A DNA stretch of 9,042 bases, taken from the NCBI GenBank assembly GCA_910589145.1, contig CAJUSD010000063.1, positions 1 to 9,042 on the forward strand. Reading direction: 5' to 3'. A program made the translations under genes and the position numbers. Every line of letters starts with the position of its first letter. Positions within the stretch are counted from its first letter, which is position 1. The DNA comes from an uncultured Oscillospiraceae bacterium. Its GTDB lineage: Bacteria > Bacillota > Clostridia > Oscillospirales > Ruminococcaceae. Below the pieces are notes generated by a model. That model saw only the letters and a list, made by a program, of their open reading frames with translations, was not told the origin of the DNA and made no database searches. Below, piece by piece: positions 5,705-9,042 of the stretch.

Positions 5705-6073
5705 ATGAAAAGGCTTGTAAAGCTCAAATTTATTTCTGCTATGGCATCATTGGTTATTTTAAGCGGCTGTCAGGCTATTTCAGCAGCTGAAAATTCCTGG
5801 GACATAGGCAATGATCCCGCTAACTTCCAAACAGAAAGCGGTATTTTCCAATACCCTGATATCCCATGGGGAAGCAGTGCCGCTGATATCGAAAAAGCTA
5901 CAGGACATCCCCTGACAATCGGCGGCAAAGACAAGGACGCTTTGCCTGACGATCCCGGACTGTATGCCTTGGCGGACAACTTTTTTATTTGGGACAAAAA
6001 ATATGCCTCTGTTATTGTGACAATGGGCCAAGAACCTAAAGGGATAAACGAGATTACATTTACCTTATACTGA
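5705..6073 (+). CDS. Short lipoprotein, probably truncated or frameshifted at its 3' end
   Basis: The 122-aa product begins MKRLVKLKFISAMASLVILS and has lipobox L19-S20-G21-C22. The ATG at 5705 follows AAGGGGGAT at about 9 nt. The mature part contains FQYPDIPWGSSAADIEKATG, a pattern I associate with small envelope lipoproteins of Clostridia in which the W-G turn begins an alpha/beta unit. The chain stops after INEITFTLY, abrupt for a strand-ending domain. In the next frame, starting at an ATG that overlaps the stop (6073), 13 codons read MAPEFSPEQMKKV, which looks like a continuation helix, and they end where the inverted repeat begins (6113). A frameshift plus loss of the tail by the repeat is a reasonable inference. 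Function is unknown. Confidence 0.75.
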   Translation: MKRLVKLKFISAMASLVILSGCQAISAAENSWDIGNDPANFQTESGIFQYPDIPWGSSAADIEKATGHPLTIGGKDKDALPDDPGLYALADNFFIWDKKYASVIVTMGQEPKGINEITFTLY

Positions 6074-6114
6074 TGGCTCCTGAATTTTCACCGGAGCAGA
6101 TGAAAAAAGTGTAA
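6073..6114 (+). pseudogene. Out-of-frame tail of the short lipoprotein gene
   Basis: Frame 1 from the ATG at 6073 (overlapping the TGA at 6071-6073) encodes MAPEFSPEQMKKV and ends at TAA 6112-6114. The helix-like EFSPEQMKKV would fit after the strand ITFTLY of the lipoprotein. The stop codon straddles the boundary of the inverted repeat copy. This is inferred from local protein character only; a short overlapping ORF by chance cannot be excluded. Confidence 0.3.
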
Positions 6115-6444
6115 GTTAAGTTGCAGGGAAAACTCCAGACGAGTGCGGCCTAAAGCGGATTAAAAAGGTTTGAAGGTCCAGGGAACTTTCCTGAAAAGTT
6201 CCTTGGTCGCGTCCGCAGACGCGAAATACCCCAGCTTGCTAAAGGCAGCATAAGCAAAACGATAAAGACGGATACCTGAAATATAGGGAATCCCGCCATT
6301 TTCTTTTGTGGGAGCAGCGAGCGAAAAGTTTGTAATAGCTTCCAGGGGGAATATATAGCGGGATTTTTGCTGAAGATTATCACTTGCAGCCAGCGAACAG
6401 CCAACGGCTGCTGAGATGGCGTCCCTAAAACCATAAACCTTAAA
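6113..6444 (-). repeat. Structured repeat element, copy 2 (inverted partner of 3936-4271)
   Basis: Read on the minus strand from 6444 to 6113, this 332-bp block aligns end to end with 3936-4271. The same stems are present: CGCGTC/GACGCG (6208-6223), the 12-bp stem at 6178-6206 with one mismatch, and the long-range helix between 6355-6366 and 6289-6299, where a C-to-T change still pairs as U-G in RNA. It lies between the converging short lipoprotein gene and the DUF4132 gene, about 105 nt past the latter's stop. As at copy 1, it is oriented in the sense direction behind the preceding gene. Unlike copy 1, one long reading frame stays open through it (6160-6453). Confidence 0.85.
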
Positions 6445-6453
6445 GGTTTTCAT
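6160..6453 (-). CDS. Possible 97-aa ORF overlapping repeat copy 2
   Basis: On the minus strand, AGAAGAGGATT precedes an ATG at 6453-6451 with about 9 nt spacing. The frame then encodes MKTFKVYGFRDAISAAVGCS, continues through SLAAPTKENGGI and SKLGYFASADATKELFRKVP, and ends TFKPF before the stop at 6160. An extended start, TTG at 6507, is less likely. Both the start (FKVY..FRDAISAAVGCSLAA) and the end (SKLGYFASADAT.ELFRKVP) of this peptide are also encoded in copy 1, where the frame is broken. The conserved DNA stems explain much of that conservation, so this may be apparent coding only. I recognise no family. Confidence 0.3.
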   Translation of the reverse strand: MKTFKVYGFRDAISAAVGCSLAASDNLQQKSRYIFPLEAITNFSLAAPTKENGGIPYISGIRLYRFAYAAFSKLGYFASADATKELFRKVPWTFKPF

Positions 6454-6548
6454 CGAAAATAATCCTCTTCTCAGCGCAAACGGGGAGGGGACTGTTTTAT
6501 TATCCAAACGCGTAAATATTACATAAATTGCAGTGTACCTTTCAAGTA

Positions 6549-8171
6549 TCAGGGCTTTATTCCCGTCATTTGTTTGAAAGCCGCCCCCGCGATGGAGACA
6601 AACCTGGGCGGAAGCTCCTCTGGCTGGACAACGGCCCTTTTGGGGAGATAATCTCCAAAAGGCAGCCTGCCCAAACGGTAAAAGGACACGCCCAATATCA
6701 GTTCCTCGTCGCCGTTGTACTCAGAGCCGTCCCAAAGGGGATCAAATGAAATTCTTGCACCATATCCGTGCAGGGAATCAATTAAATCCGCCCGGCAGTG
6801 TTTGGGCAGGTTTCCCATCTCCATACCCCATTTTCCGGCGGCAGAGTAGATCGTAATATGTTTTGTTACTACTCCTTCATAGTCCTCCGGGGAATTAGGC
6901 ACTGGCGAAATAGAGAGCTGACGTATAAACGGTTTCACTCCGCACGCCTTAACACGCTTCTTCCAGAGGGCAAGCTTCTGTTTAGATAACTCTGCCGGAA
7001 CTACAAGACCAATCTGGGCATCCATGGACAATGGCATTTCATCGCTGTTTTCATCCTGAGCATTCCCCAAGCTGTCCAGCAAAAAAGCTTTCATAAGCCT
7101 ATCTTCCTGATAGATGCCCCATAAAAGTCCTGTAAAAGCTTCCGATTTCCCGCTGGTTAGGGCAGACAGCAGTTCTGAGTAGTTCCATTGATAATGGCAC
7201 ACCATTGCCTTTGTCAATGCTAATCTCTGGGCTTTCGCCAATTTGGGATTGGCCCAATCAGGAGGTGTTTCCGAATTGAGCAGACCTGCCTTTTTCAATT
7301 CATCCTCCAACCGCTGGCGTTCCCAATCAGGGGTTTGAATATGTTCTAAAAGATGCTGGCAAAAGTTTGCCCATCTTTTTGGTCGATGCTCCTTTTTCAG
7401 ATAAGAAATATCTGTCCATCCACAGCGAAGATAGAGGAATTCCGCCCAGCTTCCGGCCATGTATGGATAATCAGATGGATGGTATCTTCCATTAAAATAT
7501 TCATTATAATGCTTTGGCTCCAGGAGCCAGACTGCTGTTTCCGGGTCAAGACGGGCAGCTTCTGAGACACAGTCCGGATCAATGGGATATTTATAGGGAT
7601 CTGTAGATTCCAGGGCATATGTCAACATGACATCAAGCGGCTTCCAGCCTAGGGTATAAAGGATTCGGGTACTTTCCGTCTGCGAACAACCAAGCCAATC
7701 TTCCCGCATTTTCAGGACTTTGGCAAGCTGGCCATATGTTGCTTGGCTATATTGGGCGCTCCAAAGCTGACGCGCCTTCTCACTGACCTCCAGGAACAAT
7801 ACAGACAAAAGAGAAATATCACTTTCCTGAAGCCCCGATGTTGTAAAAGATTTTGCGGACATAACAGATTCCTGCCGGCGCAGGACTTCCTCCGGCAGTG
7901 TACCGCCTTGGGACAGCAGAACCGCCGCCCACTTTCCACCTTCAATATACTCTTTGAGGTTCATTTCCCGGACCATTTGAGTAAACAAATCTAAATCCTG
8001 TTGACACAGTTTCCGAAGCAGATGCGGTTTATCCAGAATACGGGGACAATAAAAGTCCTCCATATGCTTGGGATACTGATTGCCCAGCATATGTGCATGT
8101 TTGTGAACAAAGGCAAGAAGGTCATCGTAAACCATTGCAGTAATTTCACGTTTGGTAATAATTTTGTCCAT
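6549..8171 (-). CDS. DUF4132 domain protein (MolR-like)
   Basis: The 540-aa product starts at ATG 8171-8169 with AGAGGT about 9 nt upstream. There is no signal peptide and no membrane segment, so it is cytoplasmic. Residues about 1-340 are helical and poorly defined (FVHKHAHMLGNQYPKHMEDF; many Trp and Leu residues). Residues about 343-535 carry a DUF4132-type C-terminal region: EAFTGLLWGIYQ, MDAQIGLVVPAELSKQKLAL, a Trp then PFIRQLS, HGYGARISFDPLWDGSEYNG and LPPRFVSIAGAAFKQMTG. DUF4132 is shared with MolR-like and WGR-containing proteins and has no established biochemical role. At 540 aa it is shorter than many family members and has no WGR domain. It follows the rRNA operon terminator by about 30-40 nt on the same strand. 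Confidence 0.8.
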   Translation of the reverse strand: MDKIITKREITAMVYDDLLAFVHKHAHMLGNQYPKHMEDFYCPRILDKPHLLRKLCQQDLDLFTQMVREMNLKEYIEGGKWAAVLLSQGGTLPEEVLRRQESVMSAKSFTTSGLQESDISLLSVLFLEVSEKARQLWSAQYSQATYGQLAKVLKMREDWLGCSQTESTRILYTLGWKPLDVMLTYALESTDPYKYPIDPDCVSEAARLDPETAVWLLEPKHYNEYFNGRYHPSDYPYMAGSWAEFLYLRCGWTDISYLKKEHRPKRWANFCQHLLEHIQTPDWERQRLEDELKKAGLLNSETPPDWANPKLAKAQRLALTKAMVCHYQWNYSELLSALTSGKSEAFTGLLWGIYQEDRLMKAFLLDSLGNAQDENSDEMPLSMDAQIGLVVPAELSKQKLALWKKRVKACGVKPFIRQLSISPVPNSPEDYEGVVTKHITIYSAAGKWGMEMGNLPKHCRADLIDSLHGYGARISFDPLWDGSEYNGDEELILGVSFYRLGRLPFGDYLPKRAVVQPEELPPRFVSIAGAAFKQMTGIKP

Positions 8172-8196
8172 TGATCGTTTACCTCTTATCAGTCTT

Positions 8197-8244
8197 TCTT
8201 TTATAAAAGAAAAATCGCTGAGATATTTCTATCTCAGCGATTTT
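8197..8244 (-). terminator. Strong intrinsic terminator of the rRNA operon
   Basis: On the minus strand a perfect 15-bp stem (8230-8244 with 8211-8225) is closed by a GAAA tetraloop and followed by TTTTTCTTTTATAAAAG. The position, 5 nt past the last 5S gene, fits an rrn terminator. The tail contains a 14-bp palindrome, TCTTTTATAAAAGA (8197-8210), including a TATAAA that could serve as a weak -10 for the DUF4132 gene, without a recognisable -35. Confidence 0.9.
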
Positions 8245-8249
8245 CTAGT

Positions 8250-8364
<115 letters not shown>

Positions 8365-8370
8365 TAAAAG

Positions 8371-8487
8371 AGCCGGCACAACCGATCTTCCCAGGCAGTC
8401 ACCTGCCAAGTATTGTAGGCACAAACGGGCTTAACGACTGTGTTCGGGATGGGAACAGGTGGGACCCCGCTGTAATCTGCACCGGCT
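8371..8487 (-). rRNA. rrf: 5S ribosomal RNA, proximal copy
   Basis: The minus strand reads AGCCGGTGCAGATTACAG through CCCATCCCGAACACAG to TTGTGCCGGCT, and helix I closes with GCCGG/CCGGC. Length is about 117 nt. Only 6 nt (CTTTTA) separate it from the distal 5S copy, so both must be released from one precursor. It lies 28 nt after tRNA-Glu. Confidence 0.93.
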
Positions 8488-8515
8488 ATGGAGTTGTCAA
8501 AAGGGGGGTGAAAAA

Positions 8516-8587
8516 TGACCCGTACGGGAATTGAACCCATGTTTGCGGCGTGAGAGGCCGCCGTCTTGACCGCTTGACCAACGGGCC
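8516..8587 (-). tRNA. tRNA-Glu (anticodon CTC)
   Basis: A 72-nt cloverleaf on the minus strand: acceptor GGCCCGT/ACGGGTC, D arm with GGTCAAGCGGTCAAGAC, anticodon stem GCGGC/GCCGC around loop CTCTCAC (anticodon CTC, reading GAG), and T arm with GTTCAATTC. The discriminator is A and CCA is not encoded, since the next bases are TTTTT. It lies between tRNA-Lys and the 5S pair. Confidence 0.93.
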
Positions 8588-8614
8588 GAATACTTCCCGT
8601 CCGGGTGGTTTGTA

Positions 8615-8687
<73 letters not shown>

Positions 8688-8781
8688 GCACTCATGGGAT
8701 GCAGGACTCAAGCAGAAGCTTCTGCACCCTGAAAATTGAACAACGGACTGAAGGGGGGAAAGAGAGGAGAACAAGTAAAAA
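8688..8781 (-). other. 23S to tRNA-Lys spacer
   Basis: This 94-nt transcribed spacer contains GTTCAATTTTCAGGGTGC on the minus strand, similar to the GTTCAGTTTTCA blocks common in Firmicutes rRNA spacers, and a 14-bp palindrome, GCAGAAGCTTCTGC (8712-8725), that could form a processing hairpin. No gene is present. Confidence 0.6.

Positions 8782-9042
<261 letters not shown>

Noticed and set aside
3936..6444. A composite insertion-sequence transposon
   Set aside because: Neither repeat copy encodes a recognisable transposase, no DDE or serine recombinase motif is visible, and no clear terminal inverted repeats or target duplications were found at the edges.

Overview
The window looks like the chromosome of a low-to-moderate-GC member of the Clostridia, probably a Lachnospiraceae-type gut anaerobe. 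The case rests on AGGAGG-type ribosome binding sites, several Gram-positive lipoprotein signal peptides, sigma-A-like promoters, intrinsic terminators, and an rRNA operon whose 3' end holds tRNA-Lys and tRNA-Glu. No species can be named from this sequence alone.

Left part (1-3912, plus strand) is an accessory stretch of small exported proteins. It opens with the 3' part of a secreted beta-sandwich-type protein whose full-length paralogue lies at 3028-3912. Between the two are an AT-rich six-helix membrane protein (760-1335), a C-terminal gene remnant (1369-1515), a 68-aa lipoprotein ending in Cys (1531-1737) and a signal-peptide/one-anchor surface protein with a likely GTG start (2030-2935). 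Related CCGGTTCC/GGAACCGG hairpins act as terminators here and recur at 4295-4328.

Middle part (3936-6444) is the most unusual. Two copies of a roughly 335-bp element, about 85-90% identical by eye, face each other (3936-4271 plus, 6113-6444 minus). They enclose two lipoprotein genes (4494-5621 and 5705-6073). Each copy can fold through several stems, one of which keeps pairing through a G-U change. One copy seems to separate the 3028-3912 gene from its terminator, and the other ends where the short lipoprotein's reading frame appears to be cut off.

Right part (6549-9042, minus strand) holds a DUF4132 (MolR-like) protein directly behind the 3' end of an rRNA operon. In transcription order the operon reads 23S (3' end only, running off the window), tRNA-Lys(CTT), tRNA-Glu(CTC), two divergent 5S genes 6 nt apart, then a strong terminator. 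The DUF4132 start codon lies only about 30-40 nt past that terminator.

No CRISPR array, recognisable transposase, integrase or replication origin is visible. Most of the exported proteins have no known function. The genes look like an accumulation of surface proteins beside an rrn locus rather than one clear pathway.
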